DNA of 64,000 bases from Vibrio qingdaonensis (GCF_026191675.1 NZ_JAKRRY010000022.1:32886-96885), one strand, 5' to 3'; positions 26,881-36,322 are shown, counted from the stretch's first letter. Notes: generated from the sequence alone by a model not told the origin. Numbers and translations are program-made.

Positions 26881-28443
26881 ATGAATATTAACGCTTATAT
26901 TTTCGCATCAATCGCAGTGAGCGTACTTACCGCCTGTGGTGGCGGAGGAAGCAATGATGCAAGCACAAGTCACAGCCAAAGTTTTCCATCCTTAAACACA
27001 GCGCCAATCTACCAAGGTAATATGGATCAGGCCAAAAAAATTACACCGGAAAAACTGTCTGCTACGCTCAGTAATACATTACTTTTCAACAATTCATCAT
27101 GGACACCTAATGTCACCACCTATGCTTCGCAACGTGCTATCGCCCCTTTAAATCAAGTAGACCAAGCACTTAACTGTGCCACTGGCACAGGTACAACTAC
27201 GACGCATATTAACTCTCTCACTCAAACGGGTTATCACATTCAACACTATCAGCAATGTGACCTTGATGGGAGCGGTGTTATCTTCGATGGCACATTACAA
27301 ATCAATGTGTATGAATCCAATATACAGCTCATGCAACCAGTCACCATGAGCACCTCATACGCCAACTTTAAAATCACCCAACCTGATGGTCGTTATACTC
27401 AAATTGATGGCACCATCAAGGAGAACAATTTAGGTTCTTGTCAGCATACCAAAGAAAGTAATATCAGCGTTAATACGAATACCGGCGAAGAATCCATATT
27501 GGTTGATGTTAAGAGTTCGGCATATTGTCCTGATTCAAGTAATATTTTCTTTACCAATTATACTAACCACTCTGGTAAGATCTTTTTGTCTGACACTGGA
27601 TACATTGATATTTCATCGAAAGATATAAAGTATTTTCAACAAGACTCAAATTTACCCAACGTGTTAGGGACCCCACTCGTGCTTGCGGGAGGAACGCTAC
27701 AATTTACAGCTATCGATAATATTATGCTGCTCACCGCGCAATATCATGAGACAGAGTCCAACGCTGATATGCCAGATCAATTTGAAATGACCAGTCATAT
27801 TGTTATCAAAAATAATAACGATAATACACTCTCTTTTGACAAAATAATGCCATCTTGGCTACTCAGCAATCCGAAATTGATTAACTTTAGTGATCAAGAT
27901 GGTGACAAGCTGTGGGATGGCTACGAAGCGTTTTTCGGTCTCAACCCTCTGATTGATGACAGTGCTGAGGATTTAGATAACGACCAATTCTCAAACCTTA
28001 GTGAATTTCTCGGTTTTTCAGACCCTAGTAATGTTGACGATATACCGACCGCTCACGTGACATTAACTTGGTGGGACTCCATGCAAGGTAACGTTCAGCT
28101 AGAAGGCGTCGTTTCCCCCTATTATGCTGCCTCTCTTGAACCATTTTCAATCACAGTACAACTCGCAACGCCCGCTCGCTTGTGGCAATGGCAACCCATT
28201 GACGGCATTGACTGTACCCTCAACGACTTAGGAAACAACAATAGTAAGATTCAATGCCAGAACCTATCAGCCGAACCTTTGCTGTCCTACCTTGACCCCA
28301 TCGATTCTGGCGAGCAGTTAACGTCGGTGCTAGGGCACCTTACTTGGCAAGGCGATAATTCAGGTTTTAACCAACCTAGCTATCTTTCGGTACAAACTAG
28401 CGGGAATTCGTTGCTGGATTACCATGACACTTTGGTTCAGTAA
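26881..28443 (+). CDS. Large lipoprotein with calcium-binding TSP3-like repeats
   Basis: 520 residues, function not recognised. The lipobox VLTAC is followed by a flexible GGGGS linker, so the protein is exposed on the periplasmic or outer surface. At about 340-380 two acidic motifs, DQDGDKLWDGYE and DLDNDQFSNLSE, fit the DxDxDG calcium repeats of thrombospondin type 3. The rest is rich in beta strands. A TTG four codons upstream extends the frame; the ATG is chosen for its position at the signal peptide. Confidence 0.7.
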   Translation: MNINAYIFASIAVSVLTACGGGGSNDASTSHSQSFPSLNTAPIYQGNMDQAKKITPEKLSATLSNTLLFNNSSWTPNVTTYASQRAIAPLNQVDQALNCATGTGTTTTHINSLTQTGYHIQHYQQCDLDGSGVIFDGTLQINVYESNIQLMQPVTMSTSYANFKITQPDGRYTQIDGTIKENNLGSCQHTKESNISVNTNTGEESILVDVKSSAYCPDSSNIFFTNYTNHSGKIFLSDTGYIDISSKDIKYFQQDSNLPNVLGTPLVLAGGTLQFTAIDNIMLLTAQYHETESNADMPDQFEMTSHIVIKNNNDNTLSFDKIMPSWLLSNPKLINFSDQDGDKLWDGYEAFFGLNPLIDDSAEDLDNDQFSNLSEFLGFSDPSNVDDIPTAHVTLTWWDSMQGNVQLEGVVSPYYAASLEPFSITVQLATPARLWQWQPIDGIDCTLNDLGNNNSKIQCQNLSAEPLLSYLDPIDSGEQLTSVLGHLTWQGDNSGFNQPSYLSVQTSGNSLLDYHDTLVQ

Positions 28444-28453
28444 TCGTTAACGT

Positions 28454-28480
28454 GTTGGCCTCGATATCAGCGAGGCCAAC
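28454..28480 (+). terminator. Hairpin after the lipoprotein gene
   Basis: GTTGGCCTCG pairs with CGAGGCCAAC around a 7-base loop. The T run is short, so it is a moderate terminator candidate between converging genes. Confidence 0.6.
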
Positions 28481-28533
28481 TTCGTTCATTGACGATTCTG
28501 ATTAAACATTCCTGTCGAATCTGATGCCAAACC

Positions 28534-28968
28534 TTATTTTTGGCGAAATACCCAAATCGGCCCAATAAGCAAAAACTGAATATCATCAAAAAACGAGGGC
28601 TTTTTACCTTCAATATGGTGACCTAAAAACTGCAGAATCCATAATGCAATAAAGAGGATAATCGATAGAGAAAAAATCGGCGCTTGATACAAAGCCAAAA
28701 ACGATATAACGGCTAAACATGCGAGAGTGAAAAGCAGCATCTGCACCAACACTTGTTTAGACAAACTGGCATAAAACATCATCACAGGTATCATCACGAA
28801 CCATATCCAGTTAATTTGCACCACACCTAAAGACAACACAGGTAAGGACCAAATAATCCCAACGATTGATAAATAGATCCCAGGCACTGCCACCTTATGA
28901 ATCTTTCGATTTGTGTTGTTTTGGTGGCTTTCTCCATAAGCATCCAACCATTGCTGTAGCGATCTCAT
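28534..28968 (-). CDS. Mpo1-like (DUF962) membrane protein
   Basis: 144 residues with four membrane helices. The conserved marks of the Mpo1/YGL010w family are present: YGESHQN near the N-terminus, NRKIHKV, GHHIEGKKPSFF and DDIQFLLIGPIWV, including the His residues that bind iron in the yeast dioxygenase that alpha-oxidises 2-hydroxy fatty acids. Bacterial relatives are uncharacterised. A GTG seven codons upstream is possible, but AAGGAAGAGT precedes the ATG at 28968. Confidence 0.85.
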   Translation of the reverse strand: MRSLQQWLDAYGESHQNNTNRKIHKVAVPGIYLSIVGIIWSLPVLSLGVVQINWIWFVMIPVMMFYASLSKQVLVQMLLFTLACLAVISFLALYQAPIFSLSIILFIALWILQFLGHHIEGKKPSFFDDIQFLLIGPIWVFRQK

Positions 28969-29143
28969 ACTCTTCCTTGGTCTCGTCACTTTTATTGACT
29001 TATTACTCTAGATCATAATTTCACTCTACGCCAACTGGCTACCTGTTAACGTAACTTACAGGTGATAATTTAACCTAATGACAACGACGGCCTATTATGA
29101 CCTCACAAAGTACGCAACCTAAGCAAACACTTATGAGGTTCTC

Positions 29144-30154
29144 ATGAAAAAAATAGCATTAACATTCGCACTTACCGCAACATTATCTTCAGGCATGGTT
29201 GCCACCAGCCAGGCTTGTACGTCGGCAATATACAATCACGGCTCAGCAAGCCTTTCAGTGCGCACCATGGACTGGTTTGGGCATGATGATGCCGTCGTTG
29301 TAGGTGTAGGAAGCGGTATTGAAACTCGCTATGCCGATACGAAGGAGGGGTTAACTGCTCACTCAAAATATGCCGCATTAAAAATTAAGTCCTTTGGCCC
29401 ACAAATTGTTGCTGAAGCCATGAACGATCAAGGTCTCGTTGCTCGAATTCTTTATCTTGGGTTAGATTACACAAAAATGGCGCCGGAGCGAGAAGGCATT
29501 CCTGATGTTGCAGCATCTAAGTTTCCAAGCTATGCCGTCGATAACTTCGCGTCCGTAAAAGACGTTATCGACGACCTGTCAGGTATCGATGTCATTCAGG
29601 ATTTAGTGTGTGATTTACCTAACCACGAAGGTGAATGTATCCCCGCTCCAGTTCATTACCACTTAACTGATGCGCATGGTGATAGTGCTGTCATTGAGTT
29701 CATTGACGGTGAAATTAAGATTTACCACGGTGACGTAAACACCGCACCTAGCGCACAGTACCTTTCAAATGATCCAGAGTTCTCATTTCATATGAATTTA
29801 GACAAAGAACAAACCGAAGCAGGATCAACCATTCGCGCCTACGATCGTCGCCTTAGAGCAAAAGCGATATTAGACGACATGTACGCTCGAGATGTCTCAG
29901 ATAACACACAAGCCTTAAATAGCATGAAGGCGGCAGGCGCCTCCGTTTTTGCTGGCTACAGTCAGCTAGACCCCTATGCTAACGATGTTTTTCCAACACT
30001 TTGGACTATCTACACGGATCAAAATGCTAAAGAGATCGTTCTTGACCGCTATGATACTTGGCAAATAGAACGCTATAACTTTGATATGTTCAATAATGAA
30101 CAACCAAAAGAAGTCATTTTGGGCGCGCACCCTAGAGCAAAATTAAACAAATAA
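29144..30154 (+). CDS. Choloylglycine-hydrolase/penicillin-V-acylase-family Ntn hydrolase
   Basis: 336 residues. The signal peptide ends ATSQA, leaving Cys25 as the new N-terminus (CTSAIYNHG), the catalytic nucleophile of Ntn hydrolases. R40 and D43 in VRTMDW match the next active-site motif, and later Asn and Arg residues also fit. Gram-negative members hydrolyse penicillin V and long-chain acyl-homoserine lactones, while bile salts are usually poor substrates; which applies here cannot be read. GAGG precedes the ATG. A LysR gene follows. Confidence 0.88.
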   Translation: MKKIALTFALTATLSSGMVATSQACTSAIYNHGSASLSVRTMDWFGHDDAVVVGVGSGIETRYADTKEGLTAHSKYAALKIKSFGPQIVAEAMNDQGLVARILYLGLDYTKMAPEREGIPDVAASKFPSYAVDNFASVKDVIDDLSGIDVIQDLVCDLPNHEGECIPAPVHYHLTDAHGDSAVIEFIDGEIKIYHGDVNTAPSAQYLSNDPEFSFHMNLDKEQTEAGSTIRAYDRRLRAKAILDDMYARDVSDNTQALNSMKAAGASVFAGYSQLDPYANDVFPTLWTIYTDQNAKEIVLDRYDTWQIERYNFDMFNNEQPKEVILGAHPRAKLNK

Positions 30155-30199
30155 GTTTACAGTATAAACTTTACGCGCATTCTCTCGCCTAGGATTATC

Positions 30200-31093
30200 A
30201 TGCTATTAACGACTGAACGGCTACACTATTTGGTAACAATTGCGGAGCTCGGCTCCTTCTCCGCCGCCGCACGAGAGCTGGGCGTTAGTGCGTCCGCTGT
30301 CAATCAAGCCGTCCAATCTATGGAGCTGGACCTAGGCGTTATACTTTTTGAACGAGTTGCAGGGAAAAGCCCATCTTTGACGACCGCGGGGCGCTCCCTG
30401 TACTTCCAAGCACTCGATATTATTCCCCGACTCACTGCAATTGAACAAAAAGCGCGCTCACTACAGCGAGGTGAAGAAACTCAGCTGACCATCGCTACTC
30501 ACAGTATGACGCTTTATCCAAGCTTTGTGGAGATCATCTCGCAAATGCTAAAACGGTTTCCCGATGTTGACTTAAACCTTATCGATGCTGAAACCCAAGG
30601 GTTAGCCGAGGGCTCAGAAACACCCGGCGCAGATATCATGATCGCACCAGCTCAACTTCATCCAATAAGAGGCACCGATAACGCCGTTGTCGATGCTATC
30701 GAATGGTGCTTTTTAGTCTCGCCGAACCACCCTCTTGCTGCGCTAAAAGGAGAGGTGACACCACAAGATTTAGAACAATATCCACAGATCCTCACCAATG
30801 AAGGGGAAATCGCCACAACCGAGTTGGTTGAATCATTACGATTCAGCCCTAAAATAATTCGCTACCAAAGCAGTTACCAGCTGCATGATCTACTCATGCT
30901 TGGGGTCGGTTTTACGTTATACCCAGAACAGTTAGCTAAACCTTACCTAGACCTTGGTCTAGTTAAAAAACTGGATGTCGGGCGTTATGATAATGCGATG
31001 GTTTGGCCGGTCGAGATGTCTTGGCGAAGTGGACTAGGTCAAGCTGGACATTGGCTAATTGAAGCCATATTGGATCGAGACAACAAAGAATAG
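30200..31093 (+). CDS. LysR-family regulator
   Basis: 297 residues. The helix-turn-helix spans about 1-60 (GSFSAAARELGVSASAVNQAV), followed by a substrate-binding-like effector domain. It lies 45 bp after the acylase gene and 8 bp before an isochorismatase gene on the same strand, so the three may be co-expressed. AGGAT precedes the ATG. Effector unknown. Confidence 0.88.
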   Translation: MLLTTERLHYLVTIAELGSFSAAARELGVSASAVNQAVQSMELDLGVILFERVAGKSPSLTTAGRSLYFQALDIIPRLTAIEQKARSLQRGEETQLTIATHSMTLYPSFVEIISQMLKRFPDVDLNLIDAETQGLAEGSETPGADIMIAPAQLHPIRGTDNAVVDAIEWCFLVSPNHPLAALKGEVTPQDLEQYPQILTNEGEIATTELVESLRFSPKIIRYQSSYQLHDLLMLGVGFTLYPEQLAKPYLDLGLVKKLDVGRYDNAMVWPVEMSWRSGLGQAGHWLIEAILDRDNKE

Positions 31094-31101
31094 AGGTAAG
31101 C

Positions 31102-31638
31102 ATGTTAGAGCAAAACCACACACAATTAATGATTATCGATGTACAAGGCAAACTTGCTCAAATCATGCACGATAAGGACGCCCTCTTTAGCCATTTAAAT
31201 ACCATGACCAAAGCCGCTCTGCTTATGGATCTGCCAATTGTGTGGATAGAGCAGATTCCGGATAAATTAGGAGGAACAATCAACGAGATAAGCCAAGAAC
31301 TCCCCGACAGAAAGCCCATCGCCAAAACCAGCTTCAGCGCTTGGGGAAGTACCGCTGTTCGCCGTGCAATCGACCCAACGAAAAAACACATTCTACTTGT
31401 AGGCATTGAAGCACACATTTGTGTGTATCAAAGCGCAATGGATCTAATGTCTCAAGGGTTTAACGTCCACCTTGTCACGGATGCCATCTCCTCACGCACG
31501 CCAGAAAACAAAGCCCTCGCTATTCAGCGGTTAGCGCAAGCTGGCGCGATATTGACCTCCACCGAAATGGCACTTTTTGAACTTCAAAAGTCGGCAGAAG
31601 GTGAACAATTTAGAGCCTTACTCAAGCTCATCAAGTAA
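31102..31638 (+). CDS. Isochorismatase-family cysteine hydrolase (YcaC-like)
   Basis: 178 residues. The catalytic triad is visible as Asp13 in MIIDVQGKL, Lys in PIAKTSFSAWG and Cys in GIEAHICV. The cis-peptide and AISSRTPENKALAI region is typical of the YcaC-like branch, whose substrate is unknown. It follows LysR by eight bases with GAGG at the start. Its 3' end overlaps the converging MocR gene by 21 bp. Confidence 0.87.
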   Translation: MLEQNHTQLMIIDVQGKLAQIMHDKDALFSHLNTMTKAALLMDLPIVWIEQIPDKLGGTINEISQELPDRKPIAKTSFSAWGSTAVRRAIDPTKKHILLVGIEAHICVYQSAMDLMSQGFNVHLVTDAISSRTPENKALAIQRLAQAGAILTSTEMALFELQKSAEGEQFRALLKLIK

Positions 31639-33078
31639 GTCATAATACAATTTTGATAGCCGTTCCACGCTTGGGGCAATGTCATCCATCGAAGCATTGC
31701 CAAATCCAAGCACAATCGCACTGTTACGCGGCTCTCGTGACAGCATGATCTTGTTTTGTGCGGGCTGATAAAAACGCATTGGCCGAACCACGATTCCTAC
31801 CTGCTCCGCTTGGGTTGACAGTAACACCTCATCTACATTTGAACGCCATTCGACAGTAATATGCAGCCCAGCGCCTTGAGATATCACTACCCAATCCCTA
31901 CCGAAATATTGTTGAATCGATGCTGTCATTACCTGAAACTTAGCTTCATACACACGACGCATTTTACGAATATGCCGAACTAATCCGCCCTCGGTAATGA
32001 AATCAGCCAACGCTGCTTGAACGTGAGATGGCGTATCACCCGACAGTGCATCTTTAACTTCTAAGCATCTCGCCGCCAAATGTTTTGGTACCACCATATA
32101 GCCAATTCGCAACGCATTGAACATGACTTTGCTTGTCGAACCAATATAGATGACTTGGTCAGCCGCGTTTGCTTGAGCCGCCAGCCCTTGCATACTTCGA
32201 AAAGGGCGACTGTCAAACTGGAACTCACTGTCATAGTCATCTTCAATGATCCACCGCTTACCACGTTTCGCCCACTCTATAAGCTGCAGTCTCTGGTCGG
32301 TATTGAGTGAACACCCCATCGGGTATTGATTACTCGGCGTCAAATAAACCCCAGTTGCCGAACGAGATACAACGGAGTCTACATCAAGCCCCGAACCACC
32401 AGACACCTTCACATAGTCATGCTTAATATTGAACAACTCCAGCACTTTGACCACTTGTCGGTATCCAGGGTACTCAACTAAAAAAGGCGCGGTAGCATTT
32501 GAAGATTGTGTCACCAGCAACGCAATGGCGATGGATTGCTGGGCACCCGACGTGACAATGATTTGGTCGGCACAACACTCAACAGAGCGACTACTGGTTA
32601 AGTAAGTCGCCAGAGCTTCTCTTAGCGCTAATAGCCCTTGTAAATCCTGATTCCCCAATAACGAAGACCGTCCGACATGACGCTGCAAATATCGGTTCCA
32701 TTGCTTAATTGGAAACTGCGCAAGATCCGCGATACCCGGTGAAAACAAACGGTTACTTGGTGAGTTATTCGTCCCTTGAGGCGTTGGTGAGATAGGCGAG
32801 ACCGTCGTCAAAAACTGATCCGGTGGCGTCACCGCAACAAAAAAGCCAGATTTAGCTTTCGATACCAAATAACCTTCAGCCAGAAGCTGTTCATAAGTGT
32901 ATATGACGGTATTCCGGCTCACTTTTAATTCCGAAGCTAACGCTCGCGTTGAAGGTAACCGTGCTCCCGCCAGCCATGAACCACACAAAATTTTTTCTCT
33001 AATCTGCTCAAATAGTGCTTGTTGAAGTGTATGCCCTTCATTCACTAAAACTAAGTTCGCCGTATCGATGTCAGCCAT
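31618..33078 (-). CDS. MocR-family regulator (GntR helix-turn-helix fused to aminotransferase)
   Basis: 486 residues. The GntR-type winged helix at about 15-85 (RLPSTRALASELKVSRNTVIYTYEQL) is fused to a class I aminotransferase-like domain with the PLP lysine in YIGSTSKVMF. MocR proteins sense PLP and aminated ligands; PdxR is a member. It faces a PNPOx-like flavoprotein gene 93 bp away, a common arrangement for the target. A TTG eight codons upstream extends the frame, but GTGGAT precedes the ATG at 33078. Confidence 0.9.
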   Translation of the reverse strand: MADIDTANLVLVNEGHTLQQALFEQIREKILCGSWLAGARLPSTRALASELKVSRNTVIYTYEQLLAEGYLVSKAKSGFFVAVTPPDQFLTTVSPISPTPQGTNNSPSNRLFSPGIADLAQFPIKQWNRYLQRHVGRSSLLGNQDLQGLLALREALATYLTSSRSVECCADQIIVTSGAQQSIAIALLVTQSSNATAPFLVEYPGYRQVVKVLELFNIKHDYVKVSGGSGLDVDSVVSRSATGVYLTPSNQYPMGCSLNTDQRLQLIEWAKRGKRWIIEDDYDSEFQFDSRPFRSMQGLAAQANAADQVIYIGSTSKVMFNALRIGYMVVPKHLAARCLEVKDALSGDTPSHVQAALADFITEGGLVRHIRKMRRVYEAKFQVMTASIQQYFGRDWVVISQGAGLHITVEWRSNVDEVLLSTQAEQVGIVVRPMRFYQPAQNKIMLSREPRNSAIVLGFGNASMDDIAPSVERLSKLYYDLLDELE

Positions 33079-33171
33079 TTTGGATCCACAGTTATTTATC
33101 AATTGGCACTCTTAACAGTACCAGATATTCATTACTTTTACGGTATCACATTGATTAGGGAGCGAAATTAG

Positions 33172-33831
33172 ATGTTGTCACAAACTAAGCGTACTGAGAT
33201 AAAAAAAGGCAGTCATAAAGCCGTGCTAGAGCAACAAGCACTGTACGATATCATTGATGAATCATTGATTGCCCATGTCGCCATCACGAATGAGCTCGGC
33301 CCCGTGATCATTCCCATGTTAGCCTGGCGGCTGAACAACCATGTGTACATTCACGGCGCGAAAAACAGCCGGCTACTGCGAACATTAAAATCCGGCCAAG
33401 CAACCTGTTTAACCTTTACACTTTTTGACGGTTGGGTATTAGCTCGCTCTGCTTTTCACCATAGCGCTCACTACCGTAGCGCCATGGTTTTTGGCAACTT
33501 CACGGCGATTGAAAACAACAATGAGAAAGATAGAATCTTAAACCACTTCATTGAACATATTGCCCCTGGTCGAACACAAGAAGTGAGATTGAGTAGCGAA
33601 AAAGAACTCGCCGCCACAGATTTATTAGCGATTGAATTGAATGAAGCTTCAGTAAAAATCGGTCGTCACGGCGTAAACGATGATGCTTCAGATATGAATA
33701 TCAAAGCATGGGCGGGCGTTTTACCGTATCGAACCGTAATTGGCCCACTTAAAGCGTGTGAAGCATTAGATCCACAGATTGATGAGCCAGACTATAGTCA
33801 TGCCTATCGTGGCCGTTGGCATAACGATTAA
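33172..33831 (+). CDS. PNPOx-like FMN-binding protein (NimA-related)
   Basis: 219 residues of the pyridoxamine-5'-phosphate-oxidase-like split-barrel family. Phrases such as GPVIIPMLAWRLNNHVYIHGAKNSRL and the HHSAHYRSAMVFGNF strand are typical of the NimA-related branch, which binds flavin and is not a true PNPOx. The divergent MocR gene is its probable regulator. AGGGAG precedes the ATG. A long structured hairpin follows 17 bp after the stop. Confidence 0.8.
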   Translation: MLSQTKRTEIKKGSHKAVLEQQALYDIIDESLIAHVAITNELGPVIIPMLAWRLNNHVYIHGAKNSRLLRTLKSGQATCLTFTLFDGWVLARSAFHHSAHYRSAMVFGNFTAIENNNEKDRILNHFIEHIAPGRTQEVRLSSEKELAATDLLAIELNEASVKIGRHGVNDDASDMNIKAWAGVLPYRTVIGPLKACEALDPQIDEPDYSHAYRGRWHND

Positions 33832-33848
33832 ATTACAGGAAGTAAATG

Positions 33849-33919
33849 TGTCTGTTGACCATTTTAGCAATGAGTGGCTCACTAGCTAAATCAGTCAACA
33901 GACATAGTGTCGTTTTTTT
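33849..33919 (+). terminator. Long multi-stem hairpin after the flavoprotein gene
   Basis: TGTCTGTTGAC (33849-33859) pairs perfectly with GTCAACAGACA (33894-33904), and the 34-base loop contains nested TTAGC/GCTAA and TGAG/CTCA pairs. A run of seven T follows eight bases later. It may be a terminator, an sRNA or a processing element. Confidence 0.6.
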
Positions 33920-33956
33920 AATTCCGCTTATTTGTTCGACGACTAAACCCACCACT

Positions 33957-34124
33957 TTATTCGCTGATAACACGGAACAGTGCAATGACCGTCGCACTCG
34001 CTAAAATAAGCAGAAATACAATCAATTCGAACCACCATTCTTTGTCATCCCAACCCAGCATCTCTATATCTGAATCATCGATTTCAAACATCAAATCTTC
34101 ATAGCCTTCATCCAACTTACACAT
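33957..34124 (-). CDS. Small acidic single-helix membrane protein (55 residues)
   Basis: A 55-residue frame from ATG 34124. The first half is very acidic (YEDLMFEIDDSDIEMLGWDD) and the second is one membrane helix (FELIVFLLILASATVIALF) ending VISE. GAGGAG lies six bases before this ATG; an upstream ATG at 34130 overlaps that site. No function is recognised. It reads antisense toward the flavoprotein hairpin. Codon use and the ribosome site make it a credible gene. Confidence 0.65.
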   Translation of the reverse strand: MCKLDEGYEDLMFEIDDSDIEMLGWDDKEWWFELIVFLLILASATVIALFRVISE

Positions 34125-34421
34125 ATGCATCTCCTCGCGTTATGGTTCATTGAATGCTAACCCAGCCTTAACGTTCATAATATCAAGCTTTTTATAATAA
34201 ACGTTCAAATTAACTAAACGATTATGCTGTTTGGCTGCCTATTATCGAGCTAACCCAAAAAAAATCGCCGTTTGTGCCTCGTTGAAATTACGTAAATATG
34301 CGGTCTACACCTAATTGTTACACTTAGTTGCAAGCTAACTCGATAACGATTGATATAACGCATGAGATAATCGAGTCGAGACGCGTTACCGTTTCGTTGT
34401 CATTATTTACAAGGGGCTTAT

Positions 34422-35480
34422 GTGTCGAATAATAAAATCGTGAGTAGTTTTGAGTTGGCGAGAATTGTTGCATTGATAGCGGTGATCTCTATTCATTGTC
34501 AGCTGTTTTTAACCCACAGCTTGGTGAATGACGAACCTTGGTTCAACTATCTCACTAACCAGGCTGCTCGTTTCGCTGTCCCTTTATTTTTTATCATTGC
34601 TGGTTATTTGATACAGCCAAAACTTAACGAGAGTCCCTACCGAACGGTACGGGCCTACAGCTACCCGATTATGGTCATTTGGGCAATATGGAGCGTCACC
34701 TATCTGGTTATCCCTTTTAACCTTGCCACTGTCAGTGAATTTGGCTACCTTGCTGAACGCCAGCAATATTGGGACTACCTGATGCAGAACCCACTCAACT
34801 CCCTTTTTGAGGGTGGATTAGTGCACTTATGGTTTTTGCCTTCGTTATGTTTAGCCGTATTAATGATCGCATGGTTTGTGGATAACCATTGCCGAACCTT
34901 GCTTATTCCTTTTGCTGCCATCATTTACACCTACGGCCTCATCGCTGGTAGCTATCAGGTCATTACTCACGACGAAACCGCGATTTTCACGCGAAATGGT
35001 CCGTTTATTAGTTTCTTGATGGTCTCCATAGGATTTGAGATCCGACGTCATCATTGGAAGTTATCAGCCTCAAAGTCGATACTTTTAGCGGTTTTCGGTA
35101 TCGCTCTACACTATTCCGAAGCCTTTTATTTGCATCAGTTAGGTCACGAATTTAATAGTAACGACTTCTTGATTGGGACTGTTTTTTGGGCGACAGGCCT
35201 GTTTTTATGGCTACAAAGTCAACCACAGCTTGGAAATTACCCTATTGTCCATACGTTGGCGAAACTGGTGCTTCCTATGTATGTGGTGCACTTACTCGTC
35301 ATCATTGGGTTAAATAACGTAGCAGGGTTACTAGGTGTTGAGTTTATGGCTCGAGATGCATTGGTGTTCATTGGTACGCTACTTATCACTCCAGTGATCG
35401 TCATCCTCTTAGAAAAGACCCCTTTGTCAACAGCATCGTTTAGAAAGCTTAAACCACCTTCCTCTAAGCAACTTGTATAG
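34422..35480 (+). CDS. Acyltransferase-3 (OafA/WecH-like) membrane protein
   Basis: 352 residues with about ten membrane helices. The first helix has the catalytic His of this family in VISIHCQLF, and FFIIAGYLI is also typical. These enzymes O-acylate surface sugars or periplasmic glucans. It starts at GTG, with AGGGG five bases upstream. An overlapping ATG one base earlier opens a seven-codon frame (ends TGA), so initiation at either ATG or GTG is possible. The 297 bp upstream show no other gene. Confidence 0.83.
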   Translation: MSNNKIVSSFELARIVALIAVISIHCQLFLTHSLVNDEPWFNYLTNQAARFAVPLFFIIAGYLIQPKLNESPYRTVRAYSYPIMVIWAIWSVTYLVIPFNLATVSEFGYLAERQQYWDYLMQNPLNSLFEGGLVHLWFLPSLCLAVLMIAWFVDNHCRTLLIPFAAIIYTYGLIAGSYQVITHDETAIFTRNGPFISFLMVSIGFEIRRHHWKLSASKSILLAVFGIALHYSEAFYLHQLGHEFNSNDFLIGTVFWATGLFLWLQSQPQLGNYPIVHTLAKLVLPMYVVHLLVIIGLNNVAGLLGVEFMARDALVFIGTLLITPVIVILLEKTPLSTASFRKLKPPSSKQLV

Positions 35481-35532
35481 ACCATCAATAACTGATAGAA
35501 AGTGACCAAACTTCCCGTATGGTCACTTTATT

Positions 35533-36258
35533 ATGATTCAGCCCGCATCTCTAGAAGACATCCTTAACGCTCGACGTTCAGTGCGTAAGTACGACACCCA
35601 AGCCCAGTTTGACCACGACGCGGTAAAGAAATCGCTAGAACTTGCGACACTCAGCCCAAACAGTAGCAACATGCAAATGTGGGCATTTCATCGTGTTATC
35701 AGTGAAGACAAACGACGCCAATTGGCTGACATCTGCATGGGACAAAATGCGGCGAAAACGGCAAATGAACTTATTGTGGTGACAGTAACGCCTAATATTT
35801 GGCAGCAACGTGCAAAGATGAACGCGGAAACAGTCCGCGCCGCTTTTGCTGGTCGCGAAGACAGCACTACCAAACGTGCGCTGAAATATTACGACTCGCT
35901 CATACCTACGTTGTACAACAACGATAAACTCGGTCTTAGGGGCGTTGCTCGTAAGCTGTTTAGTTTTTGGATTGGGCGCAACAAGCCTATGGTAAGAGAG
36001 GTGAGTAAGGAAGATGTTCGTGTGTGCTTACACAAAAGTGCCGCATTGGCGGCCATGACTTTTATGCTCTCTATGCGTGAGCAAGGCTATGACACCTGCC
36101 CAATGGAAGGCTTTGATTCACATCGTGCCAAGCAATTACTTGGGATGGATCCACGCCATGAAATCACTATGATCATCAGCTGCGGTGTACGTGCTGATGA
36201 CGGTGTCTATGGTGAGCGCCACCGCGTGTCAATGACTGAGGTTGTGTTTGAGCATTGA
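35533..36258 (+). CDS. Nitroreductase-family protein
   Basis: 241 residues of the FMN-dependent nitroreductase fold: ARRSVRKYD at the N-terminus binds FMN phosphate, and LSPNSSNMQMWAF and AALAAMTFMLSMREQGYDTCPMEGFD follow. It probably reduces nitro or quinone substrates with NAD(P)H. The ribosome site is weak. It lies 52 bp after the acyltransferase and ends in a clear terminator. Confidence 0.87.
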   Translation: MIQPASLEDILNARRSVRKYDTQAQFDHDAVKKSLELATLSPNSSNMQMWAFHRVISEDKRRQLADICMGQNAAKTANELIVVTVTPNIWQQRAKMNAETVRAAFAGREDSTTKRALKYYDSLIPTLYNNDKLGLRGVARKLFSFWIGRNKPMVREVSKEDVRVCLHKSAALAAMTFMLSMREQGYDTCPMEGFDSHRAKQLLGMDPRHEITMIISCGVRADDGVYGERHRVSMTEVVFEH

Positions 36259-36297
36259 TATCCCGTGCGCGAAAATAGTTTGCATCGTTTAACGAAT

Positions 36298-36322
36298 AAA
36301 GGCGAGCCAAATGCTCGCCTTT
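36298..36322. terminator. Terminator between nitroreductase and GH3 genes
   Basis: AAAGGCGAGC pairs perfectly with GCTCGCCTTT around CAAAT, between converging genes. Confidence 0.85.

Noticed and set aside
33849..33919. attC/integron-like site
   Set aside because: The hairpin lacks the GTTRRRY core and there is no integrase or cassette array.
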